Assembly: GCA_011947345.1 (NCBI GenBank) | Contig: JAAVTG010000073.1 | Coordinates: 1-51,661 of the forward strand | Reading direction: 5' to 3' | DNA length: 51,661 bases | DNA from: Phytophthora quininea | Taxonomy: Eukaryota; Oomycota; Peronosporomycetes; Peronosporales; Peronosporaceae | Shown here: positions 11,245-22,340 of the stretch, one piece after another | Layout: each line of letters begins with the position of its first letter | How positions within the stretch are numbered: the stretch's first letter is position 1 | Program-made: the position numbers and the translations under genes | Notes under the pieces: generated by a model | Databases searched by the model: none | What the model saw: the letters and a program-made list of their open reading frames with translations, nothing else | Told to the model about the DNA's origin: nothing

Positions 11245-12240
11245 ATGGAGGACTGCACACTCTACCCGCCGAACCACCAGCGGCTGAACGACAAAGCTAT
11301 CGGTGGGGTCAGGCAGCTCCCAGCAGTAGCGTCTGGAGACGCTCTCGTTGCCGGTTTAATGACGATCAGCCAGAGTTTCGTGCACCCGGCACTTTCGCTC
11401 GACAACGAGACGTTGTCGTGTGTGGAGACCTCGTCTAGCATGGTTCAGACCCAAGAGGCCAAGACCGGCACTAGCTGCAGCCGTCGATCACAAGAGCGCC
11501 ACCGCCTCAACCAGGCCCGCTACAGGAAGAGACAGCACGAGAAAACAGTCCTTCTTGGACATCGGGTCGAGTCGCTACGGCTCAAAATCCAACATCTCGA
11601 GATGCGCCACCAGATCCTCTCGTCTCGAATACCGTTACAATCTCCATGGAACGCAGCGGCGGAGTACTTCCGCCTGTTTCGTCACGGAATACACGACCCC
11701 GTCGTTGGAAGCGCGACGCCGTACGAGCAACAAGCTAAGTACTTACGCGAAACCATGGCGTCGGATGTAATGCACAGCCCTATCCGTGGTCTGGACTCGC
11801 TCGTGGCCGCTATGACGCGGGTCTACGACTACTACGAGACCAACGTCATCAATCTCGTCTGTCTCGAGGGCGGCGGTGGAGCCTCGATCGTTGGCACTGT
11901 CCACGCAGCTGCTGTTGTCGGCGAGAAGACGCTGCGTGGCGCTTTCCCTCGCTTGGTCTGCGGGTCTGGCTTCACACCGCTCGGGCAAAAACTTCTCGGA
12001 CAGCATCTCGTGTCGCGAGGAACCGTGTCCTTCAAATGGGACAACGACACCAAGCAGAAGGTCATTTTAGAAGACGTCTCGCGTGTGTTTGAAGGCGCGC
12101 TTCACTCCCGACTCGGCGTTGACCCGCGCGCAGGAATTCAATTGACTCCATCGAGGACGCATAACCACTGGCCATCGACAGCTTCAGCCAGGGTAGCCGT
12201 AAATATCATTTATACCTATTCCGAAGACAATCAGCAATAA
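11245..12240 (+). CDS. bZIP transcription factor with a non-canonical basic region
   Basis: Intact single-exon ORF of 331 residues. A Ser-rich N-terminal part is followed by the basic region RSQERHRLNQARYRKRQ (about 11485-11535) and heptad leucines at L-x6-L-x6-L-x6-L (VLLGHRVESLRLKIQHLE and on). Setting the invariant Arg ten residues before the first heptad Leu puts His where nearly all bZIPs have Asn. The C-terminal half (WNAAAEYFRLFRHGI, IRGLDSLVAAM, VGTVHAAAVVGEKTLRGAF) is the domain shared by many oomycete bZIPs. It lies directly downstream of its broken paralogue, so the pair is a tandem duplication. Nuclear DNA binding is inferred from the family; the target site is unknown. Confidence 0.85.
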   Translation: MEDCTLYPPNHQRLNDKAIGGVRQLPAVASGDALVAGLMTISQSFVHPALSLDNETLSCVETSSSMVQTQEAKTGTSCSRRSQERHRLNQARYRKRQHEKTVLLGHRVESLRLKIQHLEMRHQILSSRIPLQSPWNAAAEYFRLFRHGIHDPVVGSATPYEQQAKYLRETMASDVMHSPIRGLDSLVAAMTRVYDYYETNVINLVCLEGGGGASIVGTVHAAAVVGEKTLRGAFPRLVCGSGFTPLGQKLLGQHLVSRGTVSFKWDNDTKQKVILEDVSRVFEGALHSRLGVDPRAGIQLTPSRTHNHWPSTASARVAVNIIYTYSEDNQQ

Positions 12241-12334
12241 GTAGCGTTAGGCTCTAGCATTTTGCAGGAAATAAATAACGCGAACGTGCTCAACAAACAA
12301 GTAAATTATCAGTTAAGCTAAATGCATCGACCGT

Positions 12335-14088
12335 CTAGATGCACGCGTCCACTGTCGTCACGTCCCAATAACTATCATTCACCTTTAGGAATAGAATCAT
12401 TTCGAGGGTAAGCGGCGTGATGCGGTTCCTCTCGTAGCGCAGCACCATCCGAGCGACGCTGAATAGGCGCTCAACGATATTAGACGTCGGTGGATGCTCT
12501 CCAGTAGCTCGTAAGCGCTCGTCGCGACTTCAACCTTGCGCCTCTTCAAAATACGGTCCGCGAAGCCTATTTTGGTGGGCTCCGCCTCGCCTGTAGCCTC
12601 CTTCGCCGTGCTCTCCGCCCGCAAAAACGGCTGCAACGCCGCACGCTCGGGGCGAGAGAGCCGCTTCGCCTTACCCGCCAGCACCTTCACCACTGCCGAC
12701 TCAAAGTCGGGCGAGTGGACAATGTCAGCCCTTGGCGCTAAGAAAAATATAAAAACATAGTTAGCAGCATCAATAATTAGAGCTTAGCTGTACATACGTA
12801 CCGAGGTAGTTGGCGAATGATGGTTGGATCTCCAGAAGTCCATCCAGCAGGTCCCGTGCGTCCAACAAGTTGAGGCCCTCCGCCTGTAGCTTCTTGGCGA
12901 CGGACTCCACATCCCCTAGCTGAGTCAGGAGGGCCTTGAACCGCCGGTTTGCCGCCGGCGCTGGCATCTCTTCGGCGAGTTCCTCGTCGTCCGCGCTGAT
13001 AAACTCGCGCAGCTCAAAGTAGCGCGCGAGCATCGAGTAGGTCGACCCCCAACGCGTCTCATTCCGCAGCTTGGGCCTGAGGGAAGTTTTTAACCTTTTC
13101 AAAAAACCAAATATCAAAATTAGAATAGTTCAAATTTAGCCCAAACGAAAAGTCAAAATTACATACCTCAATTTTGAAGCCTGAGTGATAGTTCGCAGAC
13201 GCCGCATGAGTGACTGCACTTGCTCCAGGTCGTCCTCGTACGGCTCCAGGAAGCCGCGTACAGCCAAATTATGACGATGGCTCGCGCAGCCGACAAGCGG
13301 CACCCCCATCAGCCGCGCCAGCCTCTTGTTCATCGCACAGTTGTCACCAACTAAAAAGACAACGTTAGAAATATCCTTGCCAAAAAAGGCAAGAACGCAG
13401 CCATAGATGCCATGTGACTCTCCGCATTGAACCGGTCGTCCGGGCCGTTGATGACCGGTGCGAGCGACAGCAGGGGCAGTGGCGGACGCCATTCAGCTCA
13501 AAGCAGGCGTACACCGCCATGTAGTGCTCGGTGCCGTGCGTCCAGTCGTCCAGAATCGCGCCAAACTTGTCCGGAAGCACGGCACCAATGTTCTTCTCGA
13601 CGGCTTTCGTCACGCTCTCCATGTTGCGGCCAATGGTTTCCTTGCAGACAGGTGGTAGATTTGTGTACCTTTCAAAAATATATTTAGATTTAGCCAGATT
13701 TAAAATTACAAATAGAAAACAATATGTTACCGTCTTGTCGTTTCCATCTCGACGAAGGAAAACGGGAGGTTTCCTTTACGATTCAAAGCAGCCATGCGTG
13801 GCGGTTAGACGCCTTCTGGCGCACCCACGGCAGCAAAGCGCCCGTGGCGGCAGCACTGGCCGCTTCCATCTCGGCCTCAAATCTGGGGTGGTCGGCCCGC
13901 ACGTGCGACACAAGGTTTGTGTAGCCCGTTTTGGGCGTGTGCTTGCGTGTCTTGCCGCAAGCCTTGCAGGCCTGCAGGCCAGTAGGCTCGCCGTCCTCAG
14001 TCAGTAGCGGCTTAAAGTAGAAAGCCGCCACTTGCTTCGGCGTGAACTTGCCCTTGGAGGGCTTGGGGGCAAGGAGGGCGTCAGACAT
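12335..14088 (-). mobile_element. hAT-type transposase (multi-exon)
   Basis: Minus-strand pieces line up as one transposase. A BED-type finger (ACKACGKTRKHTPKTGYTNL, then HVRADHP) lies at about 13860-13970; then LPDKFGAILDDWTHG, with the Asp-Trp typical of hAT; then VVFLVGDNCAMNKRLA and GCASHRHNLAV; then RNETRWGSTYSML. The C-terminal dimerisation block is NIVERLFSVARM followed by NRITPLTLEMILFLK and YWD, stop at 12335. At least three introns are visible, for example about 12736-12798 (GTACGT, branch GCTAAC, TTCTTAG) and about 13080-13150 (GTATGT..GAAAAG). I could not find convincing terminal inverted repeats or an 8-bp target duplication. Some frame changes remain after splicing, so activity is uncertain. 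Confidence 0.75.
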
Positions 14089-14804
14089 GGCGAGAGTTGG
14101 TGGCGTTGGTTGGAGGGGCTCAGGTAAATTGTAGAGTGAGATGAAGTAGCGAGACTGACCAAGTTAGAGCCCTCAGAACCAACAGTGAACTGCTGGCTGT
14201 CGGGCTTCTGAAATAAATGTTGTGTATCGAAACACCAAACTTATAAAATACGTAACATGAAGCAGGTGGTCCCGTAAATCACACGGATTTTACAGAAATA
14301 TATTTTCAGTAAATATATTTTCCGGCTTCCCTGGCTTCAGCAAGGTCGTCAACGCAGGAGACGTGCCGTTTTTCTTAGTCGGAAACTTCCATGTCAACGC
14401 GTTCGTTTGCCCACAGCATCGTAACGACTTGGGGATCCAGGCAGATTCACCAGGAGAATCTAGCCGGCATCGTCGCGGGCGATTCACCACCAGACCAGAC
14501 CAGCAGGGGATCTGGATTTGCGTTTGAACTTGCGGTGTACCCAAATCGCCCTGATTTGGGCAAAAGACCCAAAATTCGAAATCCACCACGTCGGCCGTGT
14601 CACAGCTCGGTTCTCGAATCGCCGTCGACGATAGCCTGAAGCGGCTTTGGCGCGCGCCAAGCGCGCCTTCCTCGCCGCGACAAGATGCAGCACCGACGGC
14701 TTGGAGCGCGGGACGACCTTTTCCAGCGAATCTCCAGGTTCGAACGGCGTTTTGGCGCGAAGAGTGCATCTCGATTTTTGGTGTTAGGGTTGCCGCATTG
14801 TGTC
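14089..14804. other. Interval without a supportable gene
   Basis: Overlapping ORFs on both strands (for example 14290-14769 minus and 14391-14639 plus) have biased composition and no recognisable motif. The region may be part of the hAT element's flank or another repeat. A direct repeat of AAATATATTTTC lies near 14295-14325. Confidence 0.4.
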
Positions 14805-15372
14805 AGGAATTACCTTGTCTAAGTGGAAAGAACTTGGATTTGTGGGCAAGTCGCGCAAGTACTTACTAAGTACTTGTAGACGCGGCTTGCCTAATCGCCG
14901 TTTGCATTCGCCAACACAACCTAGAGCTGTGAAAGCTCGTCAGTGTTAGCTGGGGAAACGGCTATCCTCAAGCTGGAGCTGGAAATTATGACTAAGGCAA
15001 AGCGCTAGTGCCAGCCACGGGATGGTTGCATATTTCGTTGAGAAGGCCATTTTTCCTAGTGATGCTGGCCATTTAACAGCAACCCGTGAACATCGTGACC
15101 GCCGCGCAGCAGTTTATGACAGGCTTTACCTTGCAAACGAGATCAGTCTGTGAGACGGTGGTCCTTATCAAGGCAGCATCGATGGCCACACCGTTAGATC
15201 GGGGAAAATGCTAAAGTAATCGAGTCCTTCAACGCAGACGTGCTGATTCTCCAGCGTTCCTGTAGTTATGGCACACGAGAAGCAGCGAGCAGATCTATGT
15301 AGGCTGGAAGAGAATTCACTTAAAATTTGCCAACAAATCCAAGTTCTTTTCCACTTAGACAAGGTAATTCCT
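14805..15372. repeat. MITE-like element bounded by inverted repeats
   Basis: The left end begins AGGAATTACCTTGTCTAAGT and continues GGAAAGAACTTGGATTTGT. The right end is its reverse complement, with one extra A and one mismatch, over about 45 bp. The interior of about 470 bp has no convincing ORF, which fits a non-autonomous DNA element or MITE. I see no clear target-site duplication. A 21-bp palindrome (14856-14876) lies just inside the left end. It ends about 140 bp before the B56-like gene. Confidence 0.55.
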
Positions 15373-15516
15373 CTTCTCAGATCTCGATGTCTCATCGCGG
15401 TTAAGTCCGGCTCGCGCGTTCTTGCGGCAGTCGTGCGTCGCTGACGTCGCGCATTCCAGCGTTTCCCCACTTGAAGAGCAATCCCCGACGTCGAGCTCCC
15501 GCGCTCCACCCCCGCC

Positions 15517-17282
15517 ATGTCCCCCGCCGAGCCCGTGCCCCGCGCGCCCTCCAGCGTCCTGAAGGAGACGGACTGGAAGCTGCAACGCAAGCTCAAGCAC
15601 CAGCAGCGAGGCGCCGGCCGCCGCCTGGCAGAGGCCCGCGCCGAGCCGCGCTTCAAGCAGCACGCGCACCAGCAGCACCGGGGCGATGTCATGCGGCAGG
15701 AGCGGGACGCGTGGCTGCCCACGGCAGTTCGCAGCATCCCGCAGCACCGAACGAGTGGCACACCGGGCCACAACAGCACGCCGCTGAGTCGGTCCATCCC
15801 GACCGCCGGGTCGTGGCCCCCGCCCGTTGGCGCGTCGCCCGAAGATCTGGACGACGCCATTGACGCAGTGGCTAATGTGTCGCTGGCGTCGTCTGCGCCG
15901 GCCACTGCAACGCTCGGCAGACGAGAGGCGAGGCCCATGACGCTGTTCGAAAGCGCGCATTTTCAACGAGAACGGCCAGTTGCTGAGCCACGACAACTTT
16001 ATGAGCTGGGGACGTCCCCTGACGTCCACGCCAAGCGAAAATTCAAGCGCCGAGTCGGGCGTCGCAAACACGAGGCCAAGCGAGCCGAGACGGTGGACGC
16101 GATGGATGCTGAAGAAGTGGTGCTGGAGCTCTTGTGCTCGCTGCTGCCCGATGTGGAAGTGGCCAAGGAGCTGAATCTGTTGCTGCTGGGAGGCCAGCAC
16201 GACGACGTGTTCCATTTCGATGAAGACGATATTGTGGATATTTCGTCCAAGCAGCACGCCAGGACAGGCGTGCTGGACGTCGACCTGCTCAAGTTCCAGG
16301 CCGCGCTGTCGGCGATGCTGTTTAGCGCCGACACGACAGTGGAAATGCCTGCACGCGGGACGGCTGCGGAGACGCTGATGGATATGTACATTACCCCACA
16401 GTGGATCGCGCTTCAGGTGCTGACCATGGTGAAGCTGAACGTGCTCACCCAGTACGACCACTTTGCTGTGATGCAAGCCATTTTCCGAACGACTCCGGAC
16501 AAACGCTCGTGCATTTTGGCTGCCGTATCGTCGGCTTCCTTGGCCGTTTTCCAGCACCAGGGCCTTACGGACGCGGTTCTGGCCGAGACCGACAAGGATC
16601 TCGTGACTGTGAAGGGTCTGCTCGCCTTCCTCAGTGCTGCGATGGATGTCATTGAGCAGGACGCCCGCGACAACCCGGAAGCGTTTGGCGCCACCGATGA
16701 CGAGATCAACGACAGTATTGGTGACCTGTGCAGTCAGATCATGCGCGCGATCCGACTGCTAGCTCGGAGCTCCCCTGGAGGCAGCGGCAACGTCGACAAG
16801 AACCGCAACCAGCTGGAGAAATTCGCAGAGTGCTCCGACTCCACTGAAGCAACCAGCTACCGTGCGCTCGGGGAGGTTTTGTACCGGATGGCCGCGTTCT
16901 CCCCGATGCACGGCGAAGACTTTTGCGCTGGATGCTGCTCAAGTGGCCGCAGCGGAACGTGCAGCTGCAGCTGTTCTTCGTGCGGTTTACGGCGGGGCTG
17001 CTGTCCCAGTTCATGCAACTCGGCCTCATGTTCCCGAAGGATGTGATCCACCGTGCGTTCGCCCGGATCGAGACGTGCATCCGGTCGACGCATTTCCTGG
17101 TGGCCCAGGAAGCCTGCAGCATGTGCGGCAACCTTCAGCTCATGAGCGTCTACCTGTCGTGCGACCCACCCCTGCGCGAGAGAATCGCGTCGGCGCTGCA
17201 CGAGAACGCCACGTCGCACTGGAACAAGCGCATCCGCGAGATCTCCGATGAGTGCTTCGACATGCTGCTCGACTTGGCATGA
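15517..17282 (+). CDS. PP2A B56-like regulatory subunit (divergent)
   Basis: The C-terminal half reads like the B56 HEAT-like fold: MLLKWPQRN with following QLFFVRF matches the 'LLKFWPKT..KEVLFLNE' region, RCIRSTHFLVAQEA-like text matches 'CVSSPHFQVAERAL', and HWNKRIREI matches the B56 HWNK motif near the end. The protein would target PP2A to substrates. An N-terminal extension of about 200 residues is basic and low in complexity (LQRKLKHQQRGAGRRL), followed by NENGQLLSHDNFMSWG. Frame breaks lie near 15,940-15,965 (best explained by two missing bases, one in a TTTT run), about 16,083 (CC) and 16,921 (TTTT). B56 assignment rests on the last 120 residues; the middle is poorly conserved. Confidence 0.6.
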
Positions 17283-17903
17283 GCAGCGCGCCGGAGTAAA
17301 CGATTAGAAAACACTAGAAACATAACATAACACACCCACAGGTCAAGCCCTGTACTCGCCGCCACGTACGATAAAATCAATAGAACGAAAGGCATGTACT
17401 CTCTCGTCTTCTTGCTGCAAATCCATCCAAGGCGACGGCAAGATCAACTTCCTGTGCAGACACCAATGTCCTTGCGTCGATGGGCTGCCGCGTCACACAT
17501 TGCCGTCCCACTCGCTCGAATCTTCGGCAGCGGATCTGGCTTTTGTGACCCCGTCGACGACGGCATTAGAATTGCTTTCGCGACGCTGGTGGTCAGGAAC
17601 TACATGTGTATGAAAGCAAGAGCGCAATTGCCCGATCAGCCTTGAAGTGCGCGCATCGAGTTCAACATGGTGCCCAATTCGGTGGCAAGAACAGTAGTGG
17701 CACTATTTTAGTGACTGTAGTCAATTCTGGAGTAGCTAGAGCAACCAAACCAGTGACACAAAGCTGTACTCGGCACCGACACAGATCCGCTCTCTTCCTT
17801 CCTCCAGTGTCTCGATCTGCGTCGTGCGCGTCTTCCGCCAGGACGCGTCCACTCCGCGGAGGACCCAGAGACGCCCAGCCGTGCTCTGCCAGACAAGCGA
17901 CGG
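17283..17903. other. Intergenic interval, no gene seen
   Basis: Between the B56-like gene and the receptor kinase. ORFs on both strands here are short, unlike known proteins and mutually overlapping. The last part should contain the promoter of the receptor kinase. Confidence 0.5.
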
Positions 17904-20900
17904 ATGCAGCCATTCAGGAGCAGGAGGCGCCGCTGGCTGCTCGGCGCAGTGTGGATCGTCGCAGCGCTGGGCGGGGCCCAGGCGCTCGTGCAGCAGACGC
18001 AGGTGATTGCCAGGTGCCTCCACTGGGCCAACAACTCGTGCCAGTTCGCTGCGATCGAGCCCGTCCATTTTGCAGGCCTCCAGCTCTCCCAGCAAACGGT
18101 GTGCAAGGTACCTATCTACTGCTGCATGTGGTTATTTATTTTTTCTTGTAAAAGTTTTATACTGATGCTATGCTTTATTACTGTGCAAATACTGCCATAT
18201 CGCCAGGCAGACTTGTCGGTGAGTGTAAAGCAGATCGACTGGGAGTCACCTGCAGGCGGTCGCGGATCGGTGGACAGTTTGCTGGTCAATGGTGTCGAGT
18301 TGCTTCCAGCGCCCGTGCATCCGTCAGTAGCGTACTTGGTGGCCAACTACCCGCACTGCAACGACATGTTCAATGTCTTCCCGCCGTGGGGAATGGGATC
18401 ATTGGTCCGGACGGACACAAGTCCATTATCCCGCAGATTACCAGCGATGAGCTGCCAGTGTCGATCCACTTTAGCTGGAAAGGGCCACATGAGGAGTTTC
18501 CCGTGTGCTCGATGGTCGGAGTTTCAATCGCTGGATATGCGGAGATTAATATTTATCTAGAGGCACAAGACAATTCAGGTGCGGCGGTGTGGGAATCTCA
18601 CACACTTTGTAGCGAGAGCAAGACTGATTGTTGTTTTGTACTGAAATGGATCAATGGATAGCTTGTCCAGGCTGGGATGGCACGTCGATGATAAGCTGCC
18701 ACGGAAACGGCGAATGTGGGTGCGGACCGAATGACATTAGTGCGCGCACGTGCACATGCACGTATGATACCTTTTGCAACAGCTATTGTGATGACATCCA
18801 GTGGCTAACGGCATTTTGTTCGTTGTATTTCGCAGCAATGGATATGCACAACCAGACTGCAAGGACTGTGCAAGCGGCTTTTTCGGCAAGCAGTGTAAAA
18901 TGGTTTGCGAACCGTGTCTCAACGACGGCCGTTGTGACTCGGGTTTACTAGGCTCTGGAAAGTGTATTTGCCCCGAGGGTTTTGACCCCGATACCAGGTG
19001 CGCGACGTGTCTGCCTGGTTTCTTTGGCGAAAAATGTCGACGCTGTCCAGATTGCAATTTCCCGCACGGCAACTGTGACGATGGTCTTATGGGGAGCGGG
19101 CGCTGCTCGTGTGCCGTAGGATTCGACTCGACGAACAACTGCATGGAATGCATGCAATCCTTTTCGGGTCGACGTGTCAGCCGTGCAAGCCCTGCGATGG
19201 TGGGAAATGCAATTACGGCCTGCTTGGTGACGGCGAGTGCGTGTGCCCCGAGGGGTTCTCGGCAGAGTCGCGTTGCCTTGAGTGCGAGAGCGGCTTTACG
19301 GCCCGTCATGTACTCCGTGCCGCACATGCAACAACCATGGTCATTGCAACGATACCAATTCTGGCGATGGAGGGTGCATTTGTGACGAAGGCTACACACC
19401 GGAGAGCCGCTGCTCACTCTGTCAAGACGGATGGGATTTTAATCCGATGACGATGTCGTGCCAGTGTGCCCCACAGCACTTTGGCGCACATTGTTGGTCA
19501 TGCCCAATCTGTGCCCCGCACGGCCACTGCAACTCTGGTGTTGACGGCGACGGGCGATGTATTTGTGATATAGGGTGGTCGGACTCGAACAATTGTGTTG
19601 GCTGCATGGGCGGCTACTTCGGTGAGACCTGCGTGGCTTGTCGAAAATGTGGCGAAGGACGCTGTGATGATGGTTTGCACGGCTCCGGCAAGTGCAATTG
19701 TCACCGAGGTTGGGATTCTCTCACTGATTGCTACGATTGTGAAGAAGGCTTCTTTGGGGAGAATTGTCAGCCATGTCCACAGGACTGCAACCATGGCACT
19801 TGTTCAAGTGGGCTTAATGGCACGGGCATGTGCATATGTGAAGAAGGCTGGAGTCTCCACGGGAAGATGCCATGCGCGACGTGCTCTGAAGGCTATATTG
19901 GACCGACTTGTCAGCTGTGTCCTGGTTTTATGGAGAGCGAGGTTGCTTGCAGTGGCCATGGTCAGTGTATCATGTCCGGAACTCAGGCGGTATGTCACTG
20001 CGACGCACGCTACGGTGGAGACGGCTGTGAGACTTACGATTTCCCCTTCGCCATGGTGGCCATTCTGGGCACCATCGCCCTCTCGACGCTAGGTTTTTGC
20101 ATGTGCACTATGCGTCGACTTGCTCGCCAACCGCATGCAATACAAGGACCCTTCCTTAATCGTGGCAACAGCTTCTCGCAGTCGGAGTACGTCGAGATCT
20201 CGGACATGTCGGATCTCGAGTATTTCGTGTCGAACGATAGTCGCGATTGGCTCATCCCGTTCAATTCGCTGTCGCTGCAATGTGAGGTTGGCAACGGCAC
20301 GTCCGGGCAGGTGTTCCGCAGCTTGTTGCACAGCGGCGGCGGTAGTTCCGTGGTTGCCGTTAAGCGTCTCTATAGCCCCATTACTGGGCAAGAGTACTTC
20401 CAGAGCTTCTTCCGACGCGAAGTCAGCATTCTGAGTAGGCTGCACCACCCGAACGTTGTGCGCTTCTACGGTGTGAGCTACTACAACCGCGTGCTCTACA
20501 TCGTTACAGACTTCTGCCCAAAGTCATTGAGTGGACTAATTGAAAACCCGGCAGCCAAAGGACCGCTGGAGGAGTCGGTCTTTATGAAGATCATCAGCCA
20601 GATCGTAAGCGGCATGGGCTTCCTGCACAGCCGTAACGTGGTACATCGCGACCTGAAGCCGGCGAACGTCCTCATTTCCGAGACGGACGACGTCAACATT
20701 TGCGATTTTGGGCTCTCAAGACTCATCGAGCCAGACGCCACCACGATGACCGCGGAAGTGGGCACGCCCAGCTACATGGCTCCGGAGATGGCCACCATGG
20801 GCGGTATCCAATGCTCCACAAAGGGGGACGTATACTCCTTCGGCATCTTGCTTTACTCGACGTGGTCACGAAGCAAGCCCTACGGAGATCAAGGCATGAA

Positions 20901-21428
20901 CCCTTTCCAACTGGTACGTCGACAAAGCGTACACTTGGTGCTTTTATCTTGGTTTGCTCACCAGTGTCTTGGCTCTGTGTACAGATGACAGCAGTGGTAA
21001 ATGGGCTTCGGCCAGTGATCCCAATTAGCTGTCCACCAGCGCTGGCGCGCTTGATGCGAGCATGCTGGCATCAAGACCCAGAGCTGCGCCCTTCCTTCCC
21101 GGAGATCAGCCAAATATTAAAGGACCAGTGGCTGCTGTCCATGTTCACTGAGGAGGCAGACGAGTATTACTACCCGGATTCGGCGCCATCTCAGCTCATG
21201 TCGGCCTCGTCGTCTGTGTCGACCATCCCGGCAGCAGCCTCAGGCAACCGACGGGCCAGCAAGGGCAGCGTGAACGCCATGTCGCCGTTTGCTTCTCCTC
21301 GGGGAGACGGCTACGGCACATACGAAGAGGAAGGGATCCCCACGGGAAGACGACCGTCTTTTGGACGAGGAAAAGCGGCCACGATAGACCTCATTCTTAT
21401 GGAGACACCCACGCACACAGCAGCATAG
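17904..21428 (+). CDS. Receptor-like protein kinase with EGF-type repeats (TKL kinase)
   Basis: Single-pass receptor. A signal peptide (RWLLGAVWIVAALGGAQA) leads into a unique ectodomain of about 200 residues, then about ten Cys-rich EGF/teneurin-like repeats (CxCPEGF, GFFGxxCxxC; 18,690-20,030), a membrane segment (FAMVAILGTIALSTLGF, about 20,045) and a cytoplasmic kinase: glycine loop GNGTSGQVF, Lys in VVAVKRLY, HRDLKPAN (about 20,646), DFGLS (about 20,704), GTPSYMAPE. All catalytic residues are present. A Ser-rich tail follows. Introns: 18108-18206, 18579-18670, 18762-18835, 20914-20984. Frame breaks near 18,385 (GGG), 19,162 (TTTT) and 19,292 (TTT) are each healed by one base. Ligand unknown. 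Confidence 0.85.
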
Positions 21429-21492
21429 CATATCAATAGACGCACAGATCTTCATTGTCGTGTTGCTGTTGTATCATCAACGACATCATCGA

Positions 21493-22131
21493 TCACCGGA
21501 AGAGCCGACGCATGTTGCGACCTCGCGCTAGAGGCCGACGCTTGTAGTACTTGCGGTGCGCTTCTCTGATATGGCGAGGCCGAATGGGGCCCGTCTCGCC
21601 GTTCTTGGCCATGATCCTCCTCGCTTCCGCCGTGATCTCCCCACGAAGACCTTGGTCATCCCGGCCATGACGATGGCCATGACGTTGGTGACGCTAGGGG
21701 CTCGCTTGTCTGTGGCCGAGCACTCCTGGATGGCTTGGGCCATACACTACAAAAACAGCAGCAGTAATTAGTCTCCTCGTTGTTCGTGCTGCAGTGTGGC
21801 AATAGGCGGCTCACCCGCTTGACGGCGCCGCGCTCAAAGTGCGAGCGGCGGAACTGCTCGTGGCGTCTTGCCTCGTCCTCCGGCAGACTTTGCATCACCG
21901 CAGCATGGACGCGCTCGTGTCCTCGTCGCTGTCGGCGTCATCCTCTTCGTCATCCTCCTCCTCGTCCGCCGTGCTCTGCGGCTCGTCGTCGGTCGTCACG
22001 TCTCCGTGTCTCGCCGCGAGCGACTTGCTCTCGTCCTCGTCCTCCGTGCCCTGCGACGGGTCCATCTCCACGTCCTCGACGGCCAGGTGATCTACTCCAG
22101 AGAGCTCTACAGCGCCGGCACTTGTCGCCAT
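21493..22131 (-). CDS. TAF11: TFIID subunit TAF11
   Basis: Histone-fold subunit of general factor TFIID, pairing with TAF13 by family knowledge. The N-terminal part is highly acidic (DEEEDDEEDDADSDEDTS). The histone fold begins RRHEQFRRSHFERGAVKR; the intron is 21747-21814 (GTGAGC..TTGTAG). The fold continues CMAQAIQECSATDKRAPSV, NVMAIVMAGMTKVFVGE, then ITAEARRIM, NGETGPIRPRHIREA and a basic end RRPLARGRNMRRLFR. This matches the TAF11 pattern (FRRS.F....K+, MxGxxKVFVGE, GETGPLxPxHxREA). One-base breaks near 21,900 (GG) and 21,640 (GGGG) separate the frames. The ATG at 22131 is the first in frame; it is convergent with the receptor kinase. Confidence 0.85.
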
Positions 22132-22340
22132 CGTCCTCGTACCGGTATTACTAAAATATTTGTTTAGGAAGATCATAAAAATAAGAAAATAGTAATACCA
22201 AAAAACGGTGTCCACGCTCTGCGGACTGATGTGTCCTCCTGGCCGCTTTTTGGTCGTGGATTGACATTCACTTCAGCGATGCATCCTTTTACATGTGTTC
22301 CAGGCTGTTTGCAGCCATTTCGTCAGCTTGGTCGGCAATG

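Noticed and set aside
15355..16557. 400-residue antisense ORF opposite the B56-like gene
   Set aside because: Composition is that of a reversed GC-rich gene (His/Arg/Gln-heavy), and the sense strand encodes the conserved protein.
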